This document shows positions 7,413 through 13,861 of a stretch of 25,635 nt of DNA, one piece after another. The notes below the pieces were generated by a model. That model saw only the letters and a program-made list of their open reading frames with translations. It made no database searches and was not told the origin of the DNA. The translations under genes and the position numbers were made by a program. This DNA is from JBOHBN01 sp050698355 (GTDB lineage: Bacteria > Actinomycetota > Actinomycetes > Streptosporangiales > WHST01). The stretch spans positions 1-25,635 of the forward strand of contig JBOHBN010000301.1 in NCBI GenBank assembly GCA_050698355.1, given 5' to 3'. Positions within the stretch are counted from its first letter, which is position 1. Each line of letters begins with the position of its first letter.

Positions 7413-8143
7413 GAGCGATGGCCGCCGCCGTGGGGTACGAACGATGCGTACGCGATGATGTTGTCTTCGTAGTGACCGCGGTTCGGATTGAACTGCCCGC
7501 CGCAGGTGATCAGGCGCAGCCCGGCGTGGTCGATGCTGCCGTACACCGCCGCCGTGGGGAACTCGTCCTTGGGGAACCGCACGACCCGGTCGATGCGGAA
7601 GTGCGCGACGCTGCCGTCGGCACGCTTGACGCGGACCCGGTCGCCTTTCTTCAGGGCGCCGAGCTTGAAGAACACCGCAGGCCCGTACTTCTCCGAGTCG
7701 ACGTGGCCGAGGATGACCGACGGCCCGATCTGACCCGGCGTCGGCGACCTCTTGTACCACCCGGCTCGGGAGTCCTGCTCGAACGGCGGCACCTCGATGC
7801 TGCCGTTCTTCTTGACGCCGAGTTTCATGATCTTCGCGTGCACATCGATGGCGGGGATGGCGATCTTCGTCGGGTTCGACGCGGGCAGGTACGGGCTCGG
7901 TGTGCCGCCACCTTTCGTTGACTTCCGCAGCGGCAGCGGGCCCGACGGGGACGCCGAACCGGATCCGGACTGTGCCGCCGCGGTGTGCGCGGGCTGCGGC
8001 GGGGACTCCTGACCGAGCGCTGCCGCCCCGATGAGCGCGGCGCCGATCAGCGCCAGCACGGCGGTGGCCGCCGCCACGAGAACGCGGCGGCGGCCACCGT
8101 GTGATGCGGGAGGCTTTGGTTGCCTTCCCTCGGGATCACTCAA
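7409..8143 (-). CDS. class F sortase
   Basis: A 244-residue membrane-anchored cysteine transpeptidase. A short basic N-terminus and one membrane segment (about 20-44) lead into a Pro/Ser-rich linker (about 45-90) and the sortase barrel. The catalytic set is visible: His147 in LGHVDS, Cys214 in TCGGQF and Arg222 in NPNRGHY, followed by the class F ending DNIIAYA. It starts at TTG 8143, ten nucleotides after the stop of the CHRD gene, with GAGG about 9 nt upstream. Sortases join the threonine of a sorting signal to cell-wall precursors; the likely substrate here is the adjacent CHRD protein, although its tail is not LPXTG. Catalytic family is confident, the substrate pairing inferred from position. 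Confidence 0.9.
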   Translation of the reverse strand: MSDPEGRQPKPPASHGGRRRVLVAAATAVLALIGAALIGAAALGQESPPQPAHTAAAQSGSGSASPSGPLPLRKSTKGGGTPSPYLPASNPTKIAIPAIDVHAKIMKLGVKKNGSIEVPPFEQDSRAGWYKRSPTPGQIGPSVILGHVDSEKYGPAVFFKLGALKKGDRVRVKRADGSVAHFRIDRVVRFPKDEFPTAAVYGSIDHAGLRLITCGGQFNPNRGHYEDNIIAYASFVPHGGGHRS

Positions 8144-8152
8144 CCGGGAACC

Positions 8153-8920
8153 TCACTCGGTACGGCGCCGACGGAGTCCGACTACCGCCATGGCGAGCGC
8201 GCCTGCGAGAGCCGCGCCACCGAGACCGAACTCGACACCGTTCTCGATGCCGGCAGTGGAGCCGCCACCGGTGCCGACGCCACCCGAAGGCATGGTGGCG
8301 AGCGGGCCGCACAGCGCCGGGGCGGTCGCGGCCAGCGGCAGCGACTTGTCCAGCTGGCTCTTCTCCTTCTGCGCCTTCTTGCTCATCGTGGCCGGGTCGA
8401 GCCCGTGCACGACGACGACGGCGTTACCCGACTCGATGCTGTTGGCGACCGCGTCGGAGACCTCGAAGGTGCGCTGGTAGTTGAAGCTGGAGCCGCCGGG
8501 GAAGCGCTTGACCGCGAGCGCGGACTTCGGGCTGGTGTCGCCCTTGGTGGTGAGGCTCGCGCCGATCTTGCCGTACGCGGGCTGGCCCTCAACGGTGGAA
8601 ACCACACCGTCACCGCTCTTGTCGTCGGCCATCGTCGGGCACTGCCCCTGGCCCTTGATGTGGAAGTGCTGGGCGTGCGGGAACGGCCCGCCCATGAACT
8701 TGCTCGCCAGCCCGGAGGCGTTCACGGTCACCTTGGCGGTGTTGCCGCTGAGCGCCACGCTGGCGCTGCCGGACGCGTCCTGCTTGTTCAACGGGTTCAG
8801 CGTCGCCTGGGACTGGTCCCACGAGGCGGCCGAGGCAGCCCCGCTCGTCCCCAGGGAGAGCCCTACCGCTCCTACCGCGGCGAGCGCGGAGGCTGCAAGC
8901 CTCCTCGTCTTCTGCTGCAT
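8153..8920 (-). CDS. secreted CHRD-domain protein with sortase-type C-terminal anchor
   Basis: A 255-residue exported protein. Residues 1-31 are a Sec signal peptide ending GAASA. A CHRD-type beta domain follows (about 35-200), with the histidine cluster HAQHFHI at 82-88 and two cysteines, Cys94 and Cys204, that could form a disulfide. The C-terminus has the layout of a cell-wall sorting signal: MPSGGVGTGGG at 210-220, a hydrophobic segment at about 231-249, then RRRR. There is no LPXTG, but the pattern fits the PxGGVxTG tails of actinobacterial proteins encoded beside class F sortases. The start is ATG 8920 behind GGAAGG. The neighbouring sortase 10 nt downstream and the upstream ECF-type promoter support one operon. 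The role of the CHRD domain is unknown. Confidence 0.85.
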   Translation of the reverse strand: MQQKTRRLAASALAAVGAVGLSLGTSGAASAASWDQSQATLNPLNKQDASGSASVALSGNTAKVTVNASGLASKFMGGPFPHAQHFHIKGQGQCPTMADDKSGDGVVSTVEGQPAYGKIGASLTTKGDTSPKSALAVKRFPGGSSFNYQRTFEVSDAVANSIESGNAVVVVHGLDPATMSKKAQKEKSQLDKSLPLAATAPALCGPLATMPSGGVGTGGGSTAGIENGVEFGLGGAALAGALAMAVVGLRRRRTE

Positions 8921-8977
8921 TCTCGATCCTTCCCTGCCGTCTTGGAGGACAGCACGTCTACGAACGCGCTTGGCCCG

Positions 8978-9006
8978 TATTCGGACTCAGCGTCCGGGCG
9001 GATCAC
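8978..9006 (-). promoter_or_regulatory. putative ECF sigma promoter of the CHRD-sortase operon
   Basis: On the minus strand GTGATCC (9006-9000), exactly 16 nt, then CGAATA (8983-8978). It matches the site before the sigma gene at five of seven upstream positions or better and at CGAAT. It lies in the 118-bp gap after the anti-sigma stop, leaving a 5-prime UTR of about 50 nt before the CHRD start. Confidence 0.6.
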
Positions 9007-9038
9007 TCAGCAACGCGAGGGAAGGGAAATGAGCCGCG

Positions 9039-9872
9039 TCACACGGTCTGTACGGCGATCGGCTTGGTCGTCGGCTGCTGGCTGCCACCGTGCGGTTCCA
9101 CGGTGACCGCCAGGATGCCGACGTCCGAGCCGATCTGCACCTGGCGTGTGACCGTGCCGCTGCCACCGGGGACGAAAGTGCCCGAGGGCTGCATGTGCTT
9201 CGAGCCCGGCTTGGCATACCAGAGCTGGTACACGTGGCTGTCGGCCGGGCGGGCCAGGCCGTTGGCGATCACCCAGGCATCGGACCGACTGGGCTTGTAC
9301 GCCACCGACATCGTGCCCTGGCCCGACTTGCGCGGGAACGACGCCAACTTCGTCTTCGGGCTGGCGAGGAACGCCGCGAGGTCGTCGGGCGCCGCGGTCA
9401 CCGTCGCACGGGGGGTCGGGGTGCGCTGCTGGCTCGCCGCGAAACCCGCGACGCCGCCGCCGACGAGCAGCACCACACCGGCCGCACCCGCGAGGATCCT
9501 GTCGCGTACGCGATGCGTACGGGTGCCGGACGCCCTCGTACGACTCGGCACGGCGTGCCGGCCGGTGCCGGGGGCCGGCTCGTCGGGTGGCTCGACGCGG
9601 TCGCTCTCCTCCGCCTGGCGGCCGAGGGCAGCGGCCAGCAACCGCGCCTCCGCGCCCTCCGGCACCTCGGCCTGGGGCAGCGCGTAGGCGAGCTGCGCAG
9701 CCGCCTCGTAGTACTCGCGCTCCAGCCGCGCGCACTCCGGGCAGTCGCCCGCCTGACGGCGCAGCCGCTCGAGCTCGGTCTGTTCGTCCTCGTCCAGATC
9801 ACCCAGCACCTGCAGGGCGAGCAGCTCCTCGATCCGCTCGTGGCCGTGGTGGAACTCGCCGTTCGACGTCAT
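9039..9872 (-). CDS. anti-sigma factor, RskA family
   Basis: A 277-residue single-pass membrane protein. The N-terminal cytoplasmic part (to about 120) is the anti-sigma domain: an ELLALQVLGDLDEDE helix and Cys44/Cys47 in GDCPEC. The usual zinc-binding His four residues before the first Cys is Gln40, so canonical HxxxCxxC binding is doubtful. A membrane segment lies at about 126-147. The extracytoplasmic part (about 165-277) is a RskA C-terminal domain: the VYQLWYA, PSGTFVPGGSG and TVEPHGGSQQPT blocks are clear. ATG 9872 is chosen because GGGGGAG lies 7 nt upstream and it overlaps the sigma stop as ATGA. It should hold the sigma factor at the membrane until cleaved or otherwise released. Confidence 0.9.
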   Translation of the reverse strand: MTSNGEFHHGHERIEELLALQVLGDLDEDEQTELERLRRQAGDCPECARLEREYYEAAAQLAYALPQAEVPEGAEARLLAAALGRQAEESDRVEPPDEPAPGTGRHAVPSRTRASGTRTHRVRDRILAGAAGVVLLVGGGVAGFAASQQRTPTPRATVTAAPDDLAAFLASPKTKLASFPRKSGQGTMSVAYKPSRSDAWVIANGLARPADSHVYQLWYAKPGSKHMQPSGTFVPGGSGTVTRQVQIGSDVGILAVTVEPHGGSQQPTTKPIAVQTV

Positions 9873-10510
9873 GAAACGCTCCCCCACTGCTCACCGGCAA
9901 GAGCCGTTCTGAGCCTGCGCATCGCGAGCAGTGCCCGGCTCTTGACGGTGCCGAGCGGCACCCCAAGTTCTTCCGCTATGACCCGCTGGGTCTTCCCGTC
10001 GAAGTACATCAGCCGTACGACCATTCGCTGCTCCTCGGGTAACCCTGCCAGTGCCGCGGCCACCGCCGCGTGCCGGCGATGGACCTCCGCCCGCTGCGTG
10101 ACCTCGTCGGCCACGTCCGGCTCGTCGGCCTCCTCGCCGATCTGCTCATCCTGGCGGCGATGCTGTGCCTCCTCCCGGCGTACCGCGTCGACGGCCCGGC
10201 GGTGAACCGCCGTCAGCAGGAACGCTCGTACCGTGCCCCGCCGCGAGTCGTACGACTCCGGCGCCCGCCACAGGCCGAGGAACGCTTCCTGCACGGAGTC
10301 CTCGGCGAGCTGGTTCTGCCGGGTGACCCGACGGGCCAGCGCCATCGCCGCCGGCCCGTAGTTGCGAAAGAGCGCCGAGAGCGCATCTGCCGCACGGCGG
10401 TCGCGTCCTCCGAGCCGCCGTACGAGCGCGCGATCCCGGGCCGTGGCCAGGCTCCCGATCGGGGCGGGCTCGACCCGTTCTCCGCCTCCGGGGGCGGGTG
10501 GGCTCATCAC
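9869..10510 (-). CDS. ECF RNA polymerase sigma factor (SigK-like, RskA-partnered)
   Basis: A 213-residue extracytoplasmic-function sigma factor. Region 2 spans about 48-113, with the core-binding AEDSVQEAFLGLWR and the -10-reading segment RRGTVRAFLLTAVHRRAVD. An acidic linker (about 118-140) leads to region 4 at about 155-203, with LPEEQRMVVRLMYF and the recognition helix LGVPLGTVKSR. The start is GTG 10510 or the adjacent ATG 10507; neither has a ribosome site, but both overlap the stop of a short upstream ORF that has one. Its stop overlaps the anti-sigma start as ATGA, the usual way to keep sigma and inhibitor in balance. The nearby motif GTRAWCC-N16-CGAAT is its likely promoter target, including its own gene. 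Confidence 0.92.
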   Translation of the reverse strand: MMSPPAPGGGERVEPAPIGSLATARDRALVRRLGGRDRRAADALSALFRNYGPAAMALARRVTRQNQLAEDSVQEAFLGLWRAPESYDSRRGTVRAFLLTAVHRRAVDAVRREEAQHRRQDEQIGEEADEPDVADEVTQRAEVHRRHAAVAAALAGLPEEQRMVVRLMYFDGKTQRVIAEELGVPLGTVKSRALLAMRRLRTALAGEQWGSVS

Positions 10511-10560
10511 CGGCGCTCGCGACCGTACCCGGCGACGAGCGGACCATGTCCTGGTCGCAT
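10507..10560 (-). CDS. 17-residue leader ORF before the sigma gene
   Basis: ATG 10560 follows the strongest ribosome site of this region, AGGGAGGAG with 4 nt spacing, and encodes MRPGHGPLVAGYGRERR. Its TGA (10509-10507) overlaps the GTG (10510-10508) and ATG (10507) starts of the sigma gene. The predicted promoter at 10613-10585 would place the transcript start about 18 nt before this ATG, so this is the only well-served start on the message. I infer that ribosomes translate the leader and reinitiate at the sigma start. The peptide has no recognisable function; it could also be chance, since the ORF is short. Confidence 0.4.
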   Translation of the reverse strand: MRPGHGPLVAGYGRERR

Positions 10561-10584
10561 GCGCTCCTCCCTACACCCAGTCGG

Positions 10585-10613
10585 CATTCGCAGCGCGGTC
10601 AAGCGCGGATTAC
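10585..10613 (-). promoter_or_regulatory. putative autoregulated ECF promoter of the sigma/anti-sigma operon
   Basis: On the minus strand GTAATCC (10613-10607), exactly 16 nt, then CGAATG (10590-10585). The upstream element overlaps the stop codon of the SRPBCC gene. The site sits 25 nt before the leader ORF. Matching sites precede the CHRD and di-iron genes. Confidence 0.6.
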
Positions 10614-11182
10614 CGGTGCCGGGAGCGGCGCTCGGCCTCGTCCTTGACGGCGGCGAACGTGGCGGCCACCACGTCCTGCCACGTGCGCGCGACCAGCCGT
10701 CCCCACCATGCCCCGGCCGACCACAGGTCGGTGCCCAGCCGCCCGTCGTACTCCAGCCGAGTGAACGATCCGGTCTCGGTGAGCGTGAACGTCTCGGTCA
10801 CCTCGGGAATCGGGCCGCGCACCAGGCGGAAGTCGACGCGTGCCGGCCGGGTGAACCGTACGGTCTCGACCGTGGTCGCTACGAGCTTGCCGCGGATGGG
10901 CGTACGGTGCGCGGCCAGCACCATGTCGCTGCCGCGCTCGAGGACGCGGATCTTGTCGGCCGTGGCGCGGGTCTGCTCGCCCAGGTACGGGGCGGCGAGG
11001 ATGTCGAAGACCACCTCGCGAGGTGCGCGGATGTCGACCCCGTGCGGGCCGAGCGGGATCCGGCGACGGCCGACACCGAGGTCCACAGGAAGCGCGGCAG
11101 TGACCAGTCCCAGGTAACCGGCGACCCCCGTACCCACCGCGACGGCACCCGCCCCGACCGTCCAGCCCCACGCTCTTCGCAT
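10610..11182 (-). CDS. SRPBCC (START-like) family protein with N-terminal membrane segment
   Basis: A 190-residue protein. A hydrophobic segment at about 6-30 suggests a membrane anchor or uncleaved signal. The rest (about 45-180) has the SRPBCC pattern of polyketide cyclase/dehydrase-like proteins: the entry IRAPREVVFDILAAPYLGEQ, a central beta region, and a closing long helix AGAWWGRLVARTWQDVVAATFAAVKDE. Such folds bind hydrophobic ligands. ATG 11182 has only a weak AGAAAGAT upstream. It lies upstream of the sigma operon on the same strand; its stop codon is embedded in the sigma promoter, so it may be co-transcribed at a basal level. No ligand or enzymatic role can be deduced. Confidence 0.75.
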   Translation of the reverse strand: MRRAWGWTVGAGAVAVGTGVAGYLGLVTAALPVDLGVGRRRIPLGPHGVDIRAPREVVFDILAAPYLGEQTRATADKIRVLERGSDMVLAAHRTPIRGKLVATTVETVRFTRPARVDFRLVRGPIPEVTETFTLTETGSFTRLEYDGRLGTDLWSAGAWWGRLVARTWQDVVAATFAAVKDEAERRSRHR

Positions 11183-11210
11183 CGCGATCTTTCTACCCAG
11201 CGGACCCCAA

Positions 11211-11235
11211 CCGTACGCCCCGACCGCGCGTACGG
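11211..11235 (-). terminator. inverted repeat between the HxlR and SRPBCC genes
   Basis: CCGTACG and CGTACGG form a perfect 7-bp stem around an 11-nt loop in the 68-bp gap after the HxlR stop. It may terminate the HxlR message or act as an operator for the SRPBCC gene, whose own promoter is not obvious. Confidence 0.3.
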
Positions 11236-11250
11236 ACTGTAGTCGGTCCC

Positions 11251-11904
11251 CTACGTGGCGACCCGTGAGCGGCTGGCCAGGGTGTGCAACCGCCGGATCG
11301 CGTCGGCCGGGCCACTGACCTCGACCGCTTCCGGCGGCCCGGGCGCGTCCCGGCCGCTGAGCAGCGCGAGGACGTCGTCGGGATCGCCGTCGACGACCAC
11401 GGTGTCCTCGCCCGGGTCGAAGGCGCCGGCGTCCATCGTGAGGGCATCGCCGCTGATGCGCAGCGTGGCGGGTGCGTCGCCGGTGCGGACGTACACGGTC
11501 AGCGGGGCCAGGTCGGCGACGTCGACGCCGTCGAAGAACGCGGGCAGTCCGAGCGCGAGCCAGTGGGTACGGAAGGCGTCCTCACCCTGGCTGCCGCCGA
11601 CCAGCGGCGCACCCCACGCCACCAGCGCGCGCAGCACCGGCCCGAGCTCCCGGCCGCGGGCGGTGAGCCGGTAGACGGTGGCGCGCACCGGGCGGGGCGC
11701 GTCGTACGCCTCGATGAGCCCGGCGGTCTGCAGCTGGCGCAGCCGGTCGGCCAGCAGGTTCGACGCGATGCCGGGCAGGGAGTCGCGCAGGTCCGCGTAG
11801 CGGCTGTCCCGGGCGAACAGCTCACGGATGATCAGCAGCGTCCACCGCTCGCCCACCACGTCGAGGGCACGGGCGAGCGCACAGTACTGGCGATACGAAC
11901 GCAT
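11251..11904 (-). CDS. HxlR-family winged-helix transcriptional regulator
   Basis: A 217-residue regulator. Residues 1-100 are a HxlR domain: CALARALDVVGERWTLLIIRELF, the recognition region FARDSRYADLRDSLPGIASNLLADRLRQL and the wing AGLIEAYDAPRPVRATVYRLT. The usual N-terminal CP motif is replaced by Tyr-Cys-Ala. A C-terminal domain (about 115-217) resembles an SCP2-like sterol-transfer fold, as found in longer actinobacterial HxlR proteins; it may sense a ligand. The start is ATG 11904, with a -10-like TAGGCT only 6 nt upstream, so the mRNA is probably leaderless. It is divergent from a small membrane protein gene and probably regulates it and itself. Confidence 0.85.
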   Translation of the reverse strand: MRSYRQYCALARALDVVGERWTLLIIRELFARDSRYADLRDSLPGIASNLLADRLRQLQTAGLIEAYDAPRPVRATVYRLTARGRELGPVLRALVAWGAPLVGGSQGEDAFRTHWLALGLPAFFDGVDVADLAPLTVYVRTGDAPATLRISGDALTMDAGAFDPGEDTVVVDGDPDDVLALLSGRDAPGPPEAVEVSGPADAIRRLHTLASRSRVAT

Positions 11905-11910
11905 AACGAT

Positions 11911-11938
11911 AGCCTACCTGCTACTTGAAAAACTTGTC
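11911..11938 (-). promoter_or_regulatory. predicted promoter of the HxlR gene
   Basis: On the minus strand GACAAG (11938-11933), 16 nt, then TAGGCT (11916-11911). Transcription would begin at or next to the A of ATG 11904, giving a leaderless message. It overlaps the divergent promoter on the plus strand. Confidence 0.35.
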
Positions 11939-11953
11939 CTCACGCTCTACTTT
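11925..11953 (+). promoter_or_regulatory. predicted promoter of the DUF2269-like gene
   Basis: TTGAAA (11925-11930), 17 nt, then TACTTT (11948-11953), a good housekeeping-sigma promoter. The ATG at 11961 is 7 nt beyond the -10, so the transcript should be leaderless. CTTGTCC at 11933-11939 and 11954-11960, 21 bp apart, are candidate HxlR half-sites. Confidence 0.5.
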
Positions 11954-11960
11954 CTTGTCC

Positions 11961-12482
11961 ATGACCACACTCTCCTCGCACAGCGCCGGCACGCTCACCG
12001 GCGCCACGCCCGCGCCGCCACGGCGCAAGCTGCTGCTCACCGTCCACCTCATCGCGGCGGTCAGCCTCATCGGTTCGGACCTGGCGCTGCTCGCGCTCGG
12101 CATCGCCGGAGTGCGCGGAGCGGATCCGCAGACCGTCTATCCGGCCGCGTCCCTCCTGGCCACATGGCTGGTCGCACCTCTTGTCCTGATGGCGCTCGGC
12201 ACGGGCATCACGCTCGCGATCCGCTCGGGCTGGGGGCTCGCGCGGTACTGGTGGGTGACGATCAAGCTGGCCACGACCGTCCTGTTCACCGGCATCGTGT
12301 GGCTCGTGCTCGTCCCGCGGCTAGCCGCGGCCGCCGGCGCCGCCACGGCGGCGGAGACGTTCACGAGCGCGGAGCGGCTACCGCTGTCGATCGTTCCGGC
12401 GCTGGCGACCGCGGTGCTCATCTTCCTGGTCACCCTCGCCGTCTACAAACCCCGCTGGCGGCTGCGCGCCGACCGGCGGTAG
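11961..12482 (+). CDS. small four-helix integral membrane protein (DUF2269-like)
   Basis: A 173-residue membrane protein with four hydrophobic segments, at about residues 25-45, 61-83, 89-115 and 144-162, and a basic C-terminus. The opening LLLTVHLIAAVSLIG and the WWVTIKL and PLVLMALGTGI blocks resemble DUF2269-type predicted membrane proteins of actinobacteria. ATG 11961 is preferred; a frame extension to TTG 11925 lies inside the promoter. It is divergent from the HxlR gene, whose product is the likely repressor or activator. No transport or catalytic residues are recognisable. Confidence 0.75.
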   Translation: MTTLSSHSAGTLTGATPAPPRRKLLLTVHLIAAVSLIGSDLALLALGIAGVRGADPQTVYPAASLLATWLVAPLVLMALGTGITLAIRSGWGLARYWWVTIKLATTVLFTGIVWLVLVPRLAAAAGAATAAETFTSAERLPLSIVPALATAVLIFLVTLAVYKPRWRLRADRR

Positions 12483-12490
12483 CGAGCCCA

Positions 12491-12507
12491 ACCAGCCGAC
12501 GGCTGGT
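12491..12507. terminator. bidirectional terminator hairpin between convergent genes
   Basis: ACCAGCC, a GAC loop and GGCTGGT form a perfect 7-bp stem inside the 25-bp gap between the stops at 12482 (plus) and 12508 (minus). It can serve both convergent genes. Confidence 0.65.
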
Positions 12508-13191
12508 CTACAGCCCCGGGAAGCGCTTGAGACCGTGCACGTGCCAGCCACCTACCCGGCTCGCCTTCCGCGCGTTCTTGTAGAACGTCGTGTGGCTGTC
12601 CTTCTTCACCCAGTGCCCGTGCCGCCAGGCATAGATGGTGTTGTGGCCCCTGAAGTGCTTACCGCCACCGACGCGTAACGCGACCTTCTTCGTCATCGTC
12701 GCGTGGCCGTGCCGGACGTGACGCCACCACCCGACGTAGACGGACCAGGCGGCGTCTACGTACCACCTCTTGGCGCCCCCGGGGCTCTTCTCCACCACCA
12801 AGCGGCCGTGCCGCTCGGTGAGCATCGTGTAGAAGGGCGTGTGCGCGCCGAGCTGCGAGCCGACGAGCAGCTCCACTCCGCGGTGGTGGTCGATGTGCGC
12901 GGCTCCGCCCCACGCTCCCTTGTCCAACCACCAGCGCACCCCGACTTGCTTGGTCATCAGGTGTCCATGCGAGGTGAGCACCCGGATCTGTACCGTCCGC
13001 TTGCTGCGCTGTACCCAGGCGACCTTGTCCGCCGCCCCGTCACCGGTCACATCGCGATGCGCGACCACCCGGCAGTGGGCTACGCCCTTGCACACGTGGT
13101 TTGTCGCCGCGGACGCCGTCGGAGCCTGTGCGAGCCCCACCATCACCGCCGCCGCGGCGATGCCTCCGAGCGCTGTTCGACCTGCTGCCAT
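12508..13191 (-). CDS. secreted hypothetical protein with a DxTGDG calcium-loop-like motif
   Basis: A 227-residue exported protein. ATG 13191 is chosen because GGGGAGAG lies 4 nt upstream; the frame runs further but has no site. Residues 1-28 form a Sec signal peptide ending TASA. The mature protein begins with Cys34 and Cys40, a likely disulfide, then DVTGDGAAD at 47-55, an EF-hand-like loop of the type found in VCBS/FG-GAP repeats. The rest is rich in His, Trp, Lys and Gly, with WWLDKGAWGG and WWRHVRHGH segments. Only one motif copy is present, so it is not a full beta-propeller. I do not recognise the family. Confidence 0.7.
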   Translation of the reverse strand: MAAGRTALGGIAAAAVMVGLAQAPTASAATNHVCKGVAHCRVVAHRDVTGDGAADKVAWVQRSKRTVQIRVLTSHGHLMTKQVGVRWWLDKGAWGGAAHIDHHRGVELLVGSQLGAHTPFYTMLTERHGRLVVEKSPGGAKRWYVDAAWSVYVGWWRHVRHGHATMTKKVALRVGGGKHFRGHNTIYAWRHGHWVKKDSHTTFYKNARKASRVGGWHVHGLKRFPGL

Positions 13192-13211
13192 CGTCTCTCC
13201 CCGAGCCCAGA

Positions 13212-13229
13212 CCGGAGCCAGCGCTCCGG
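13212..13229 (-). promoter_or_regulatory. hairpin in the 5-prime region of the secreted protein gene
   Basis: CCGGAGC, a 4-nt loop and GCTCCGG form a perfect 7-bp stem about 20 nt before the ATG at 13191. It lies in the 103-bp gap after the GNAT gene on the same strand. It may be the GNAT terminator or a leader structure. Confidence 0.35.
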
Positions 13230-13294
13230 AACACATCCAGCACGCTCATCTTCGACCATCGGTTGCCAGGCGCGGAGCAGACTTGGGCGCAGCT

Positions 13295-13861
13295 TTACCC
13301 GTTCACCGTCCGCCAGCCGCCGGCGGTGATCCGGTAGAGGACGTGCAGGCGCATCGGATGCTCCTCGGGCAGCCTCGGGTGGGCGAAGTCGTCCGCCGGG
13401 TCGCGGGTCATACCGATGCGCCGCATGACCGCCTGGGACCGTACGTTCGCGACGGTGGTGAACGAGACGATCTCCGCCAGCCCGACGCGGGCGAAGCCGT
13501 GCGCGAGCGCGACCCGGGCGGCCTCCGACGCGTAACCGTGCCCCCATGCGTGCCGTGCCAGCCGCCAGCCGACCTCGACCGCCGGAGTGAAGTGCGCGTC
13601 GAAGCTCGGCACGGACAGGCCGGTGAAACCGATGAAGTCCCCTGTACCGGCGACCTCGACCGCCCACAGTCCGTACGGGTTCCGCTCCAGCGCGGCCTCC
13701 ACGCGGTCGACGAACGCGTCGCTTTCAGCCCGGCTGAGCATCGCGGGGAAGTGCTCCATGACCTCGGGATCGGCGTTCATCGCTGCGAAGGCCGCACGGT
13801 CGGTGGCACGCCAGCGCCGCAGCAGGAGCCGCTCGGTCGTGAGCTCCAGCGCGCCCCTCAC
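13295..13861 (-). CDS. GNAT family N-acetyltransferase (RimJ/RimL type)
   Basis: A 188-residue acetyltransferase of the RimJ/RimL (Acetyltransf_3) type. It opens with the typical LTTERLLLRRW (7-17), and the acetyl-CoA pyrophosphate-binding motif A is seen as RLARHAWGHGYASEA at 100-114. The late ANVRSQAVMRRIGM segment is also characteristic. These enzymes acetylate N-terminal amines of ribosomal proteins or small amines; the substrate is open. GTG 13861 overlaps the stop of the upstream nuclease gene as GTGA, so the pair is coupled. The frame stays open far upstream, but that part overlaps the nuclease in another frame and is rejected. Confidence 0.88.
   Translation of the reverse strand: MRGALELTTERLLLRRWRATDRAAFAAMNADPEVMEHFPAMLSRAESDAFVDRVEAALERNPYGLWAVEVAGTGDFIGFTGLSVPSFDAHFTPAVEVGWRLARHAWGHGYASEAARVALAHGFARVGLAEIVSFTTVANVRSQAVMRRIGMTRDPADDFAHPRLPEEHPMRLHVLYRITAGGWRTVNG

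Noticed and set aside
10022..10050. Possible fourth ECF promoter (CATTCG on the plus strand at 10022-10027)
   Set aside because: The upstream element 16 nt away does not match GTRAWCC, and it lies inside the sigma coding region.
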